This document shows positions 17,276 to 28,274 of a stretch of DNA of 64,000 bases, piece after piece (positions within the stretch are counted from its first letter, which is position 1; the number at the start of each line of letters is the position of its first letter). The notes beneath the pieces were generated by a model. It saw nothing but the letters and a program-made list of their open reading frames with translations, was not told the origin of the DNA and did no database searches. A program made the position numbers and the translations under genes. Source of the stretch: Arthrobacter sp. 135MFCol5.1 (GTDB taxonomy: Bacteria; Actinomycetota; Actinomycetes; Actinomycetales; Micrococcaceae); the NCBI RefSeq assembly GCF_000374865.1, contig NZ_KB895468.1, positions 1 through 64,000 of the forward strand, read 5' to 3'.

Positions 17276-18241
17276 ATGACGCACGCAATCGTCGCACGGC
17301 AGGCAGGCGGACCGGAAGTCCTCGACTACGCCGCGGTTGAGCCCCCCACTCCCGGCCCGGGGCAGCTGCTGTTCAAGGTGGGCGCGGCCGGCGTGAACTT
17401 CATCGATACCTACAAGCGCAGCGGCACCTACAAAGTGCAGTACCCCTTCACCCCCGGCTCCGAGGCCGCCGGCACGGTGGAGGCGGTGGGAGAGGGGGTG
17501 ACCGGATTTGCCGTCGGCGACCGGATTGCCACGGCTGAAGGCATCAACTGCTACGCGGACTACGCGCTGGTGGACGAAGACGCCGCGCTGCCGGTACCAA
17601 GGGGCCTCGACGTCTTTACCGCCGCGGCGCTGCCCCTGCAGGGCATGACTGCCCACTACCTGATGAACTCCACCTTCAAGGTGGAACCTGGCCACAAGGT
17701 CCTGCTCCATGCCGGCGCCGGAGGCGTGGGACTGCTGCTGATCCAGCTCCTTAAGGCACGGGGCGCTGAGGTGTTCACCACGGTGTCCACGGACGAAAAG
17801 GAAGACTTGGCGCGCGGCGCCGGCGCGGACCACGTTCTCCGCTACGAAGGATTCGCGGAGCACGTCAGGGACATCACGGGCAGTACCGGCGTGGACGTGG
17901 TGTACGACGGCGTGGGCAAGGACACCTTCGACGGTTCCCTTGCCGCCTTGCGCATCAGGGGGATGCTGGTGTTGTTCGGTGCCGCATCGGGCCCCGTCCC
18001 GCCGGTCGACCCGCAGCGCCTGAATGCCGGCGGCTCCTTGTTCCTGACCCGCCCCACGATGGGCCACTACCTCCGGGATGCCACGGAACGGCGCTGGCGC
18101 TCCGACGAGGTGTTCGCAGCGGCTGCCGACGGCAGCCTGAAGGTGCGGGTCGGGGCCCGTTACCCCTTGTCGCAGGCAGCCCTCGCGCACCGCGACCTTG
18201 AGGGCAGGAAGACCACCGGCAAAGTCCTCCTGGTCCCGTAA
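17276..18241 (+). CDS. zinc-independent quinone oxidoreductase (MDR superfamily)
   Basis: NADPH:quinone reductase-like member of the medium-chain dehydrogenase family, 321 aa. The N-terminal GroES-like half has the quinone-reductase pattern GVNFIDTYKRSG. The NADPH fold starts at LLHAGAGGVGLLLIQL near residue 143, with no structural zinc cysteines. AAAGGAG stands 4 bases before ATG 17276. The frame is open upstream but lacks family similarity. It is divergent from argC, sharing a 160-base control region. Substrate not predictable. Confidence 0.88.
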   Translation: MTHAIVARQAGGPEVLDYAAVEPPTPGPGQLLFKVGAAGVNFIDTYKRSGTYKVQYPFTPGSEAAGTVEAVGEGVTGFAVGDRIATAEGINCYADYALVDEDAALPVPRGLDVFTAAALPLQGMTAHYLMNSTFKVEPGHKVLLHAGAGGVGLLLIQLLKARGAEVFTTVSTDEKEDLARGAGADHVLRYEGFAEHVRDITGSTGVDVVYDGVGKDTFDGSLAALRIRGMLVLFGAASGPVPPVDPQRLNAGGSLFLTRPTMGHYLRDATERRWRSDEVFAAAADGSLKVRVGARYPLSQAALAHRDLEGRKTTGKVLLVP

Positions 18242-18276
18242 CCTCCGGCAACGTGAACGTCGGGCAAACGCCCGGG

Positions 18277-18295
18277 CCGCCGCAAACGGCGGTTT
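18277..18295 (+). terminator. weak hairpin after the quinone oxidoreductase gene
   Basis: CCGCCG-CAAA-CGGCGG followed by only TTT sits 36 bases after the oxidoreductase stop and about 50 bases before the synthetase start. The short U-run makes termination doubtful. It may partly separate the two genes. Confidence 0.35.
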
Positions 18296-18344
18296 CGGGC
18301 GCGCCGGACACCTTTTGTTCATCTTCTCCCGGGAAAATGCACGG

Positions 18345-21300
18345 GTGACCCAGCAGCAGGTCCCCTTCGGGGATGACCATCCCGGTGCAGCGCCGGCCAG
18401 CACCGTCCACCAGGATCCTGCGGCCTCGGCAGCCGTGCCCCGGGCAGACGACAGCGGCAGTGGCCTTGCCCCGCACCGGCCCCAGATGCCGGGGGCCGCG
18501 GCTGCACCGGCCGCCCGGACGCTGATCGATATCCTGCAGGACACCGCGGCCCGCTTTCCCGACGCCTCGGCGCTGGACGACGGCCGTACCTCACTGAGCT
18601 ACGCGCAGCTGCTGGACGCTGTCCGCGCCACCGGCCGCCGCCTGCACCAGGCCGGGTTCGGCGCCGGGGACAGGATTGGCATCCGGATCCCGTCCGGCAC
18701 CAGCGAACTCTACGTCTCCATCCTCGCCGTCCTCCTGGTGGGAGCCGCTTATGTCCCCGTGGATGCCGACGATCCCGAGGAACGCGCACGACTGGTGTTC
18801 GGCGAGGCCAACGTGGCAGCCGTCCTGGGGCAGGGCGGTTCGATCAGGCCGGGCGCATCGATCGGGACGGGGCCGGCCGGGCAGGGGCGGAAAGGCCCGT
18901 TCAAAGGCGCACGGCCCCCGGAACCTGGCGACGACGCCTGGATCATCTTTACCTCCGGCTCCACCGGAACGCCCAAGGGCGTGGCGGTCCGGCACCGGTC
19001 TGCCGCTGCCTTCGTGGATGCGGAGGCAAGGATCTTCCTCCAGGACGAACCCCTCGGTCCGCAGGACCGGGTCCTGGCCGGACTGTCGGTCGCCTTCGAC
19101 GCTTCCTGTGAAGAAATGTGGCTCGCTTGGCGGCACGGCGCCTGCCTGGTGCCCGCACCGCGCGCCCTGGTCCGGACCGGCATGGACCTCGGCCCCTGGC
19201 TGATCAACCACGGCATCACCGCCGTTTCGACCGTGCCCACCCTCGCTGCGCTCTGGCCGGCGGAATCGCTCGAGAACGTCCGGCTCCTCATTTTCGGCGG
19301 CGAGGCCTGCCCGCCCGAGCTCGCCGGCCGCCTGGCCATTGAAGGCCGCGAAGTCTGGAACACGTACGGTCCAACGGAAGCAACGGTGGTGGCCTGCGCG
19401 GCGCCCCTGGGTACACCCGGTCCCGTGCGGATCGGGTTGCCGCTGGACGGCTGGGACCTGGCCATCGTGGATGGGAACGCGGTACCGGTAGCCGAAGGCG
19501 AAGTTGGCGAACTCATCATCGGCGGCGTTGGCCTGGCCCGCTACCTCGATCCTGCCATGGACGCGGAGAAGTACGCGCCCATGCCCACCCTGGGGTGGGA
19601 CCGGGCCTACCGGTCGGGCGACCTGGTGCGCTTCGAGCAGGCCGGCCTGGTCTTCCAGGGCCGGGCTGACGAACAGGTCAAGCTCGGCGGCCGCAGGATT
19701 GAGCTGGGCGAGATCGATGCCGCGCTCCAGTCCCTTCCCGGGGTGGCCGGCGGCGCAGCCGCAGTCCAAACCACGGCCGCCGGAAACCACGTCCTGGTGG
19801 GCTACCTGGCGCCGGCGGCCGGGGTGGACCTAGACCTTTCGGTTGCCCGGGAGCAGCTGACGGCAAGCCTGCCTGCGGCCCTGGTTCCCATGCTCACCGT
19901 GGTGGACTCCCTGCCGACCAAGACCAGCGGCAAGGTAAACCGGCACGAACTCCCATGGCCTCTGGCCGGGGCTGGCGCCGCGGAGGCAAACGCCGCCCCC
20001 CTGAACATCCCGGATGACGCCGCCTGGATCGTGGAGCAGTGGAGCAACGTGCTGGGCAGCCCGGTCAGCTCGCTGGACGCCGATTTCTTCGCGTACGGCG
20101 GCGGTTCACTCTCGGCCGCCCAGCTGGTCTCGGCCCTGCGGGTCCGCTACCCCACCATCACCGTGGCCGATATCTACGCGACGCCGCGGATCGGTGCGCT
20201 GGTGGAAGTGGCACGCCAGTCCCGTCCCGGCGGCCCGGCGGTCCCGGCACCGGAGCGCTCCGTGCGGCCCACTGCCAGGAAGTCCCAGGTTTTCCAGACC
20301 CTGATGGGTGTGCCGCTGCACATCCTGGTGGGCATGCGGTGGCTGACCTACGTCATGGCCCTGAACAACCTGTTGTCCGGGCTTGCCGGGTTCACTGCCG
20401 CTCCCACGGTCTCGTGGTGGTGGGTGGCGGTGTCCTGGCTGGTGTTCGTCAGCCCGGCGGGGCGGATGCTGTTGGCCATCGGCGCGGCCCGGTTCCTGCT
20501 GCGCGGGGTGGAACCGGGCATCTATCCGCGGTCCGGGCGCGTCCACCTGCGGTTGTGGCTCGCCGAACAGATCCAGGACCTCGCCGGCGCCGTCAGCCTC
20601 GCCAGTGCGCCATGGGTCCCGTATTACGCCCGGGCGCTGGGTGCAAAGATCGGCCGGGACGTCCAGCTGCATTCGCTGCCTCCTGTTACCGGGATGCTGA
20701 CGCTGGGCAGCGGAGCCAACGTGGAACCGGAAGTGGACCTCTCCGGCTGGTGGATCGACGGCGACGATGTCCATATTGGAGCCATCCGGATTGGCCGCGG
20801 AGCCAGCGTGGGCGCACGCAGCACGCTGATGCCCGGCGCCTCGATCGGAGCCGGGGCGCAGGTGGAAGCCGGTTCCGCGGTGCTGGGGAAGGTCAAGGCA
20901 GGCCAGCTGGCGGCCGGGTCTCCGGCGCGCCGGCAGGGCAAGGCCAAACACAGCGTGCCGGATGCCGCAGCCCAAGGCAGGTTTGCCGCACGCGCCTGGT
21001 TCGCCGGCTTCGCGCTGGCGTCGGCTTGCCTTTCCGTCATCCCTTACGTGTCCGCCGCTGCCGCGCTGTGGGTCGCGTTCGCCTTCATCCAGGGCAGTAC
21101 CTCTCTCACCGAAGCCCTCCCCCGGCTGGTGCCGGCCCTTGCCCCCGCGTCGCTGGTGTGGTTTGCCGTGAACGCCGTCCTGGTGCTGGCTGCCACGCGC
21201 CTGCTGTCCATCGGGATCGCGGAGGGCTACTACCGGATCCGCAGCCGGGTGGGATGGCAGATCTGGGCCACCGAGCGGGTGCTGGACCTGGCCAGGGACC

Positions 21301-22409
21301 TGCTGTTCCCGATCTACGCCAGCCTGTTCACCCCGGTGTGGCTTCGCCTGCTGGGCGCCAAGGTCGGGAAGAACGTCGAGGCCTCCACCGTGCTGCTGAT
21401 ACCGAAAATGACCACCGTGGGAGAGGGTGCCTTCCTGGCCGATGACACCATGGTGGCCTCTTACGAGCTCGACGGCGGCTGGTTGCGGGTGGCACCGGCC
21501 AAGATCGGCAAGCGGTCCTTCCTCGGCAATTCCGGCATGACCGCCGCCGGCCGGAACGTGCCCAAGAACTCGCTGGTGGCCGTCCTGTCCGCGACGCCGG
21601 CAAAAGCCAAGGCGGGCACCTCCTGGCTGGGAAGCCCGCCGGTCCGGCTGCGGCGGACCGCGATCGCCTCAGACGGTTCCCGCACTTTCCAGCCCCCGGC
21701 GCAGCTGAAGGTGGCCCGGACCCTGTGGGAGCTGGGCCGGTTTGTGCCGGTCATGCTCACGGTGGCCATCGCTGCCGGCACCATGCTGGCCTTCGACTGG
21801 ATCGCTGCAGCCCTGGGCTATGGCGCCGCAGCCGTACTCACGGGCGTGGTCATGCTGCTGGCGGGCTTTGTGGCCGCAGCCGCGTCCGTCGTCGCCAAGT
21901 GGATCCTGGTGGGCCGGATCCGCCCCGGCGAGCACCCGCTCTGGAGCTCGTTCATCTGGCGCAACGAAGTAGTGGACAGCTTTATCGAGATGGTGTCCGC
22001 GCCATGGTTTGCGCGGGCTGCTTCCGGCACGCCGGCCCTGGTCTGGTGGCTGCGTGCGCTCGGCGCGAAGATCGGCAGCGGCACATGGTGTGAAAGCTAC
22101 TGGCTGCCCGAAGCCGACCTGGTGACGCTTGGCCGCAACTCCACGGTGAATCGGGGCTGCGTGGTGCAGACGCACCTGTTCCATGACCGGGTGATGAGCA
22201 TTGACGCTGTTACGCTCGAGGACGGGGCCACCATGGGCCCGCACGGGGTCATCCTTCCCCAGGCCAGGGTCGGCGCAGGCGGAACAGTGGGGCCGGCGTC
22301 CCTGGTGATGCGCGGCGAAGCAGTTCCCGCCGCGACGTACTGGATGGGCAACCCCGTCAGTCCCTGGAGCGGCCCCGGATCGCCGTCTGCCAACCGAAGG
22401 TCCCCATGA
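18345..22409 (+). CDS. Pls/PosA-type membrane-bound single-module peptide synthetase, candidate poly-lysine synthetase
   Basis: A 1354-aa protein. Residues about 55-540 are an adenylation domain with [37 protein letters not shown] and the terminal Lys in TSGKVNR. Residues about 545-625 are a carrier domain with YGGGSLSA (phosphopantetheine Ser near 588). About six hydrophobic segments then alternate with three related hexapeptide-like blocks, each opening with LGAK(I/V)G (near 20640, 21350, 22065). There is no condensation or thioesterase domain. This is the plan of epsilon-poly-lysine synthetase (Pls) and PosA, which polymerise one amino acid at the membrane. By hand alignment to GrsA the code reads D-A-E-S-I-G-T-V-V-K, close to lysine. 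GTG 18345 is chosen; earlier codons overlap the previous gene. Family membership is firm; the product is inferred. Confidence 0.8.
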   Translation: MTQQQVPFGDDHPGAAPASTVHQDPAASAAVPRADDSGSGLAPHRPQMPGAAAAPAARTLIDILQDTAARFPDASALDDGRTSLSYAQLLDAVRATGRRLHQAGFGAGDRIGIRIPSGTSELYVSILAVLLVGAAYVPVDADDPEERARLVFGEANVAAVLGQGGSIRPGASIGTGPAGQGRKGPFKGARPPEPGDDAWIIFTSGSTGTPKGVAVRHRSAAAFVDAEARIFLQDEPLGPQDRVLAGLSVAFDASCEEMWLAWRHGACLVPAPRALVRTGMDLGPWLINHGITAVSTVPTLAALWPAESLENVRLLIFGGEACPPELAGRLAIEGREVWNTYGPTEATVVACAAPLGTPGPVRIGLPLDGWDLAIVDGNAVPVAEGEVGELIIGGVGLARYLDPAMDAEKYAPMPTLGWDRAYRSGDLVRFEQAGLVFQGRADEQVKLGGRRIELGEIDAALQSLPGVAGGAAAVQTTAAGNHVLVGYLAPAAGVDLDLSVAREQLTASLPAALVPMLTVVDSLPTKTSGKVNRHELPWPLAGAGAAEANAAPLNIPDDAAWIVEQWSNVLGSPVSSLDADFFAYGGGSLSAAQLVSALRVRYPTITVADIYATPRIGALVEVARQSRPGGPAVPAPERSVRPTARKSQVFQTLMGVPLHILVGMRWLTYVMALNNLLSGLAGFTAAPTVSWWWVAVSWLVFVSPAGRMLLAIGAARFLLRGVEPGIYPRSGRVHLRLWLAEQIQDLAGAVSLASAPWVPYYARALGAKIGRDVQLHSLPPVTGMLTLGSGANVEPEVDLSGWWIDGDDVHIGAIRIGRGASVGARSTLMPGASIGAGAQVEAGSAVLGKVKAGQLAAGSPARRQGKAKHSVPDAAAQGRFAARAWFAGFALASACLSVIPYVSAAAALWVAFAFIQGSTSLTEALPRLVPALAPASLVWFAVNAVLVLAATRLLSIGIAEGYYRIRSRVGWQIWATERVLDLARDLLFPIYASLFTPVWLRLLGAKVGKNVEASTVLLIPKMTTVGEGAFLADDTMVASYELDGGWLRVAPAKIGKRSFLGNSGMTAAGRNVPKNSLVAVLSATPAKAKAGTSWLGSPPVRLRRTAIASDGSRTFQPPAQLKVARTLWELGRFVPVMLTVAIAAGTMLAFDWIAAALGYGAAAVLTGVVMLLAGFVAAAASVVAKWILVGRIRPGEHPLWSSFIWRNEVVDSFIEMVSAPWFARAASGTPALVWWLRALGAKIGSGTWCESYWLPEADLVTLGRNSTVNRGCVVQTHLFHDRVMSIDAVTLEDGATMGPHGVILPQARVGAGGTVGPASLVMRGEAVPAATYWMGNPVSPWSGPGSPSANRRSP

Positions 22410-23767
22410 GTTCTTCAGCATCATCCGCGCGCGGCAGTGTCAACGAGGCCGGCGGCGCTGCCCCGGATCCTTACCTGCCCGGCGCCGGGACCAACGCCTT
22501 CCGGGTGGAGCGGTACGAACTGGACCTGGACTACCGGGTGGCCAGCAACCGGCTCAGCGGCAGGGCGGTGCTGCACGGCGTCACGTGCGTCCCGGCGTCG
22601 GCCATTGTGCTGGACCTTGCCGGGCTGCGCGCCACCAAAGTGCTGCTGGACGGCCGCAAGCCCCTTCGGTTCAGCCAGCGGGCAGGGCAACTTGTGGTTG
22701 CGGCGCAGAACCCTTTCGAGGCCCGGCAGCCGTTCACGCTGGAGGTGCGCTACGAAGGCAACCCGCGGCCACGTCGGGGCCTCTGGGGTGAGGTGGGCTG
22801 GGAGGAGCTCACGGACGGCGTCCTGGTGGCCGGGCAGCCCAACGGGGCGCCCTCCTGGTTCCCGTGCAACGACCACCTCGGGGACAAAGCCAGCTACCGG
22901 TTCACCGTGACCACCGATGCGAACTACCGCGTGGTGTGCAACGGCGTCCTGCAATCGCACACCGCCCGGTCCAGCCGGGAAACCTGGGTCTACGAACAGG
23001 CCGATCCCATGCCCGCCTACCTGGCCACCGTGCAGATTGGCAGGTATGCGCTGCTGGAACTGGACAGCGGTCGGCACGGCACCCCCGTACCGCAGACCGT
23101 GGCCGTCTCCCACGCCTTGGCGGACCGGGCACGGGCCGGCCTGGCGCTCCAGCCGGCCATGATGCGCACCTTCAGCAGCTGCTTTGGCCCCTACCCGTTT
23201 CCCGGGTACGTCGTGGTGGTCACCGAGGACGAACTGGAAATCCCGCTTGAGGCGCAGGCAATGTCCATCCTTGGCCCCAACCACCTGGGCCTGGACTGGG
23301 AGTCCCAGCGCCTGATCGCCCACGAACTCTCCCATCAATGGTTTGGCAATGCCCTGACGGCGGCCAGCTGGCAGGACATCTGGCTGCACGAGGGCTTTGC
23401 CTGCTACGCGGAATGGATCTGGTCCGAAGAAGCCGGCGTCATGGCCGTGGCGGACCGGGCCCGGGCTGCCTGGCGCCGGCTGGCCGCCGAGGAGCAGGAC
23501 ATCCTGGTGGGAGACCCCGGACCTGGGCGGATGTTCGATGACCGCGTCTACAAACGCGGAGCACTGGCTGTCCATGCCGTCCGGATGGCCGTCGGCGACC
23601 TTGCCTTCTTCGCCGTCCTGCAGGACTGGACCGCCAGCCACCGGCATGGCTCGGTGACCACACAGGACTTCATCATGGCCGTCAGCCGGGCAACAGCCGT
23701 GGATGCAGAATCCCTGCTGCACCCTTGGCTCTACGAGGAGCCGCTGCCGCCATTGCCGGCGTCCTGA
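22406..23767 (+). CDS. M1 family zinc metallopeptidase (aminopeptidase N-like)
   Basis: A 453-aa soluble M1 peptidase. The zinc site is [10 protein letters not shown] near residues 303-312, with the second Glu in WLHEGF about 20 residues later. The exopeptidase loop is LEAQAMS in place of GAMEN, as in several actinobacterial members. No signal peptide is seen. Its ATG overlaps the synthetase stop (ATGA), so the two are co-translated. M1 enzymes are the family of the described zinc-dependent epsilon-poly-lysine-degrading enzyme of Streptomyces albulus, so it may trim or detoxify the product. A general aminopeptidase is the alternative. Confidence 0.88.
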   Translation: MSSSASSARGSVNEAGGAAPDPYLPGAGTNAFRVERYELDLDYRVASNRLSGRAVLHGVTCVPASAIVLDLAGLRATKVLLDGRKPLRFSQRAGQLVVAAQNPFEARQPFTLEVRYEGNPRPRRGLWGEVGWEELTDGVLVAGQPNGAPSWFPCNDHLGDKASYRFTVTTDANYRVVCNGVLQSHTARSSRETWVYEQADPMPAYLATVQIGRYALLELDSGRHGTPVPQTVAVSHALADRARAGLALQPAMMRTFSSCFGPYPFPGYVVVVTEDELEIPLEAQAMSILGPNHLGLDWESQRLIAHELSHQWFGNALTAASWQDIWLHEGFACYAEWIWSEEAGVMAVADRARAAWRRLAAEEQDILVGDPGPGRMFDDRVYKRGALAVHAVRMAVGDLAFFAVLQDWTASHRHGSVTTQDFIMAVSRATAVDAESLLHPWLYEEPLPPLPAS

Positions 23768-24435
23768 CCAGGGCAGGAAAGCGCGACGGCGGCGGCAAGG
23801 TGGGCGGGCAGCCCGGTTTCCGCGGGGCCAAGGTCGCTCAGTCCGGGACGTTCCAGGACGCCAAGGGAGGACGGCATCCTGCTGAGTCCCTCGCCGGTCA
23901 TCTTCAGCCAGGCCTCTTTGCGGGCCCACAACCTTGCCCTGGCGGCCGGCAGGAGGTCCGCCGTGACGCCCCGGAGCGCAAGCCGTTCGGCAGGTGCCAG
24001 CGCCAGTCCGTCGAACCCGTCGAAACCGGTGCGGGCCGGATCCTCGATGTCCGTCCCGAGGCGGGTTCCGGGTGCGGCATCCGGCACGGCCGTGAGCAGG
24101 GTCCAGCCGCCGGCCCGGGACAGGCTGAGGGCCAGGGGCACGGGGGCACCCCGATAGGTGTACCCCGGCCTGCCGTGGCCCAGGTCCGGGCCCGTGCCGC
24201 AGCGCGGGCAGCCGTAGGCCGTGGCGAGGTCTGCGGCGGACACTGACAGCAGGCTGGCGGCGAAGTCCCGCTGGGCCAAACGCCCGGCCAGGAACGCCGT
24301 CCCGGCGGCAGCCGCCATGGCCTTGGCCCGCGCCAGTTCCACGCCGCCCAGGAGGCGTTCGGCGTCCTTCCGCACCGCGGCGGCCTCGCCGGGCAGCAGG
24401 AAGGGCGGGACTGCACGCATTTCACAGTGCGTCAT
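23731..24435 (-). CDS. 4'-phosphopantetheinyl transferase, Sfp-like
   Basis: A 234-aa transferase moving phosphopantetheine from CoA onto a carrier-protein serine. The magnesium-binding GTDIEDPAR and the downstream [14 protein letters not shown] match the G-x-D-x-E and W-x-x-K-E-A-x-x-K signatures of Sfp/EntD-type enzymes. The gene is convergent with the M1 peptidase and the coding ends overlap by 37 bases. It is the only carrier-modifying enzyme in the window and the neighbour of the only carrier domain, so it probably activates the synthetase. ATG 24435 or 24420 could be the start. An odd CPRC pair near residues 76-79 could bind a metal. Confidence 0.85.
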   Translation of the reverse strand: MTHCEMRAVPPFLLPGEAAAVRKDAERLLGGVELARAKAMAAAAGTAFLAGRLAQRDFAASLLSVSAADLATAYGCPRCGTGPDLGHGRPGYTYRGAPVPLALSLSRAGGWTLLTAVPDAAPGTRLGTDIEDPARTGFDGFDGLALAPAERLALRGVTADLLPAARARLWARKEAWLKMTGEGLSRMPSSLGVLERPGLSDLGPAETGLPAHLAAAVALSCPGQDAGNGGSGSS

Positions 24436-24466
24436 GACCCGCCCTTCCGGAGGCTGCGAACAGGAA

Positions 24467-27010
24467 CTAGCGCTGCACGGCTCCGAAGCGTTCCGCGGCC
24501 AGGGCCACGGCGCTTTCGCGCGCGGCCGAGGCTTCGTCCGCGGTCAAGGTGCGGTCGGCGGCCCGGAACCGGAGCCCGAAGGCCAGCGACTTCTTGCCGT
24601 CCTCAATGCCCTTGCCGGCGTAGACGTCGAACAGGGCGACGTCCTCCAGCAGCTCGCCGGCACCTTCACGCAGGGCGGCCAGGACCTCATCGGCCGGGAC
24701 GTCGGCCGGGACCACGAGCGCCACGTCCTGGGTGGCCACGGGGAAGGTCGAGATGTGGCGGGCCACGATCACGTCCGGTGCGGCGTCGAAGAGGGCGTCG
24801 GCATTGAGTTCAAGTGCCACCGAACGGGCCGGCATGTCCGAGGCCGCCAGCAGCTTGGGGTGCAGTTCGCCCGCGTACCCCACGGTCTCTCCCGTCCGCA
24901 GTGCGAGCCGGGCGGTGCGGCCGGGATGGAACGCCTGGTGGCTGCCCTGCGTGACCACAAGGTCGACGCCGAGGACGTCGCCCGCAAGGCGGGCAACATC
25001 CAGCGCGTCAGCCCAGTCCCACGTCCGCGGAGTGTGGCCGGCAGCAGCCGGGGAATCGTGGCCGGTGAGGATGGCGGCCACATGGAACGGCTGGTCCGGG
25101 ACGCCGTCGTAGAGGGCATCCAGCACCTCGTCGGCAGGCTTTTCCCCCAACGGCGGGATGGCGGCGGTACCCATGGCGTCGCCGGGAAGGAAGACCAGGC
25201 CGGACTCGAACAGGGCGAGGTCGCGGAAGCCGCGGGAATGGTTCCGCTTGGCCACCTCGATCAGGCCCGGAAGGATCGAGGTCCGCAGGTAGCCCTGCTC
25301 CTCGCTGATCGGGTTGGCGAGCTTGACGGCGCTCCGGGGGGTGGCTTCGTCGGCCGTGCCGAAGGTGTCGTTGGCCGCCTTGGACACGAACGGGTAGGAC
25401 AGGACCTCGGTGAGTCCGGCGTCCGCCAGGGCCTGGATCAGGCGCCGGCGCTGCTGCTGGACCCGGGTGAGGCCGCGGCCGGGAGGGGCCACGGGCAACG
25501 TGGCAGGGATCTTGTCGTAGCCCACCAGCCGCGCGATTTCCTCTGTGAGGTCTTCCTTGGTTTCCAGGTCGCTGCGCCAGCTGGGCGGCGTCACGGTCCA
25601 GCCGGCGTCGTGCTTTACGACGACGGCACCCAGGTCCTCCAGCGAGGTGACAATCTGCGCTTCGGTGAAGTCGATCCCGATGCGGGCCGCGGCGAAGCCG
25701 GCCGGCAGCTCGATGGTGACGGTTTCGGGGGCGGTGCCGACGTCGGTCCCCGCCTCATCGGCGGATCCCCCGGCCAGTTCCACCAGGAGGTCCACCACGC
25801 GCTGCGCGGCGACGCCCGCAACCTGCCAGTCAACGCCGCGTTCGAAGCGCTTGGACGCCTCGGACGGCAGCTTGTGCCGGCGGCGGGAACGTCCGATGGA
25901 CACGTCGTCGAAGTGTGCCGCCTCAACCAGGATGTTCGACGTCGAATCGCTCACCTCGGTGGCCGCGCCGCCCATGACGCCCGCGATGCCGATGGCGCCG
26001 GAGTCGTCGGTGATCAGGAGGTCCTCCGCGTCAAGGGTGCGCTCCTTGCCGTCCAGGGTGGTGATCTTCTCCCCTGCGGACGCGCGCCGCACCACGATGT
26101 CGCCGGACAGCTTGTCCAGGTCGTAGCAGTGCGTGGGCTGGCCCAGCTCAAGCATGACGTAGTTTGAAATGTCCACCGGCAGCGAGATGGAGCGGATGCC
26201 GGCCAGCCGCAGCCGGGATACCATCCACTGCGGGGTGGGCCGGGTGGCATCCACGCCGCGCACCGTGCGGGCCACGAAGCGGTCGCAGCCGGGCGTGCCG
26301 TAAATGGGGGCGTCGTCGTTGAGCTTGACGCCGTAGCCGCCGGACAGCTCGGCCGGGGCGTTGACCTTTGTGGCGGGATCCGTGAAGGCGGTGCCGGTGG
26401 CGTGCGCGTACTCGCGGGCCACGCCGCGGATGGAGAAGGCGTAGCCGCGGTCCGGGGTGACGTTGATTTCCGCAGCCTGGTCGTAGAGGCCCAGGAGCTC
26501 CATGGCGTCGGTGCCGATTTCCGGGTCCAGCCCGATGCGGGAGAGCACCAGGATGCCGTCGTGGTCATCGCCGATGCCCAGTTCGCGGACGGAGGCGATC
26601 ATGCCGGCGGAGAGGTGGCCGTAGGTCTTGCGGGCGGAGATGTGGAAGTCGCCGGGCAGCACGGCGCCGGGCAGGGTGACCACCACTTTGTCGCCTTCCA
26701 CGAAGTTGTGGGCGCCGCAGATGATGCCCTGCACGCCGGAGGGGTCGATGCCGTCTCCTGTCAGGGTCTGCTCCTGCCCTTCGGGCACGACGCGGACCTG
26801 GCACCAGTTGATGGTCTTGCCGTTGGTCTGCGGTTCCTTGACCAGGCTCAGGACCTGGCCCACCACCACGGGCCCGCGCAGGGCGTCGGTGGGGCGGTGG
26901 ACCGCTTCCTCTTCGAAACCGACCTTGACCAGTTCGGCCATAACGTCTTCGGCCGTTGCATCGGCCGGTACGGCCGCGAATTCACGCAGCCAGGAAAGTG
27001 GGATACGCAC
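24467..27010 (-). CDS. pheT: phenylalanyl-tRNA synthetase, beta subunit
   Basis: Large subunit of the (alpha-beta)2 enzyme that charges tRNA-Phe, with editing activity. The 847-aa product starts with the usual VRIPLSWLREF, taken as GTG 27010. The open frame continues upstream only as a shadow of pheS. In order come the tRNA-binding OB fold (about 45-160), B3/B4 editing domain, B5 domain (with GVDWQ and SLEDLG patches), the catalytic-like domain, and the C-terminal FDX-ACB anticodon-binding domain (ISTFPVATQDVALVV). It follows pheS after 2 bases. Confidence 0.97.
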   Translation of the reverse strand: MRIPLSWLREFAAVPADATAEDVMAELVKVGFEEEAVHRPTDALRGPVVVGQVLSLVKEPQTNGKTINWCQVRVVPEGQEQTLTGDGIDPSGVQGIICGAHNFVEGDKVVVTLPGAVLPGDFHISARKTYGHLSAGMIASVRELGIGDDHDGILVLSRIGLDPEIGTDAMELLGLYDQAAEINVTPDRGYAFSIRGVAREYAHATGTAFTDPATKVNAPAELSGGYGVKLNDDAPIYGTPGCDRFVARTVRGVDATRPTPQWMVSRLRLAGIRSISLPVDISNYVMLELGQPTHCYDLDKLSGDIVVRRASAGEKITTLDGKERTLDAEDLLITDDSGAIGIAGVMGGAATEVSDSTSNILVEAAHFDDVSIGRSRRRHKLPSEASKRFERGVDWQVAGVAAQRVVDLLVELAGGSADEAGTDVGTAPETVTIELPAGFAAARIGIDFTEAQIVTSLEDLGAVVVKHDAGWTVTPPSWRSDLETKEDLTEEIARLVGYDKIPATLPVAPPGRGLTRVQQQRRRLIQALADAGLTEVLSYPFVSKAANDTFGTADEATPRSAVKLANPISEEQGYLRTSILPGLIEVAKRNHSRGFRDLALFESGLVFLPGDAMGTAAIPPLGEKPADEVLDALYDGVPDQPFHVAAILTGHDSPAAAGHTPRTWDWADALDVARLAGDVLGVDLVVTQGSHQAFHPGRTARLALRTGETVGYAGELHPKLLAASDMPARSVALELNADALFDAAPDVIVARHISTFPVATQDVALVVPADVPADEVLAALREGAGELLEDVALFDVYAGKGIEDGKKSLAFGLRFRAADRTLTADEASAARESAVALAAERFGAVQR

Positions 27011-27012
27011 TG

Positions 27013-28074
<1,062 letters not shown>

Positions 28075-28274
28075 CTACTGTTCTTAGCTACGAGTCGTGG
28101 CTGCCGGCGGGCGGGGCAGCCGTACGCGGTTTCCCGCTTGGCGCGTCCGTCGCTGGCAGGTCATGGATGAATGCGCTGAACGTCAGTTCATTCAATGACC
28201 AGGTCAGGGCTCGCCGGCAGGACCGGCGGCCACTGCCCTCCAGTCTAGTTGAACCCTCCGGCTACCATGGCCTC

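Noticed and set aside
20630-22330. Hexapeptide blocks of the synthetase read as separate acetyltransferase genes
   Set aside because: They are in one uninterrupted frame with the A and carrier domains and alternate with membrane helices, as in Pls; no internal RBS or stop.
28075-28274. T-box or attenuator upstream of pheS
   Set aside because: I searched for a T-box core, a Phe-rich leader peptide and a terminator hairpin, and saw none.
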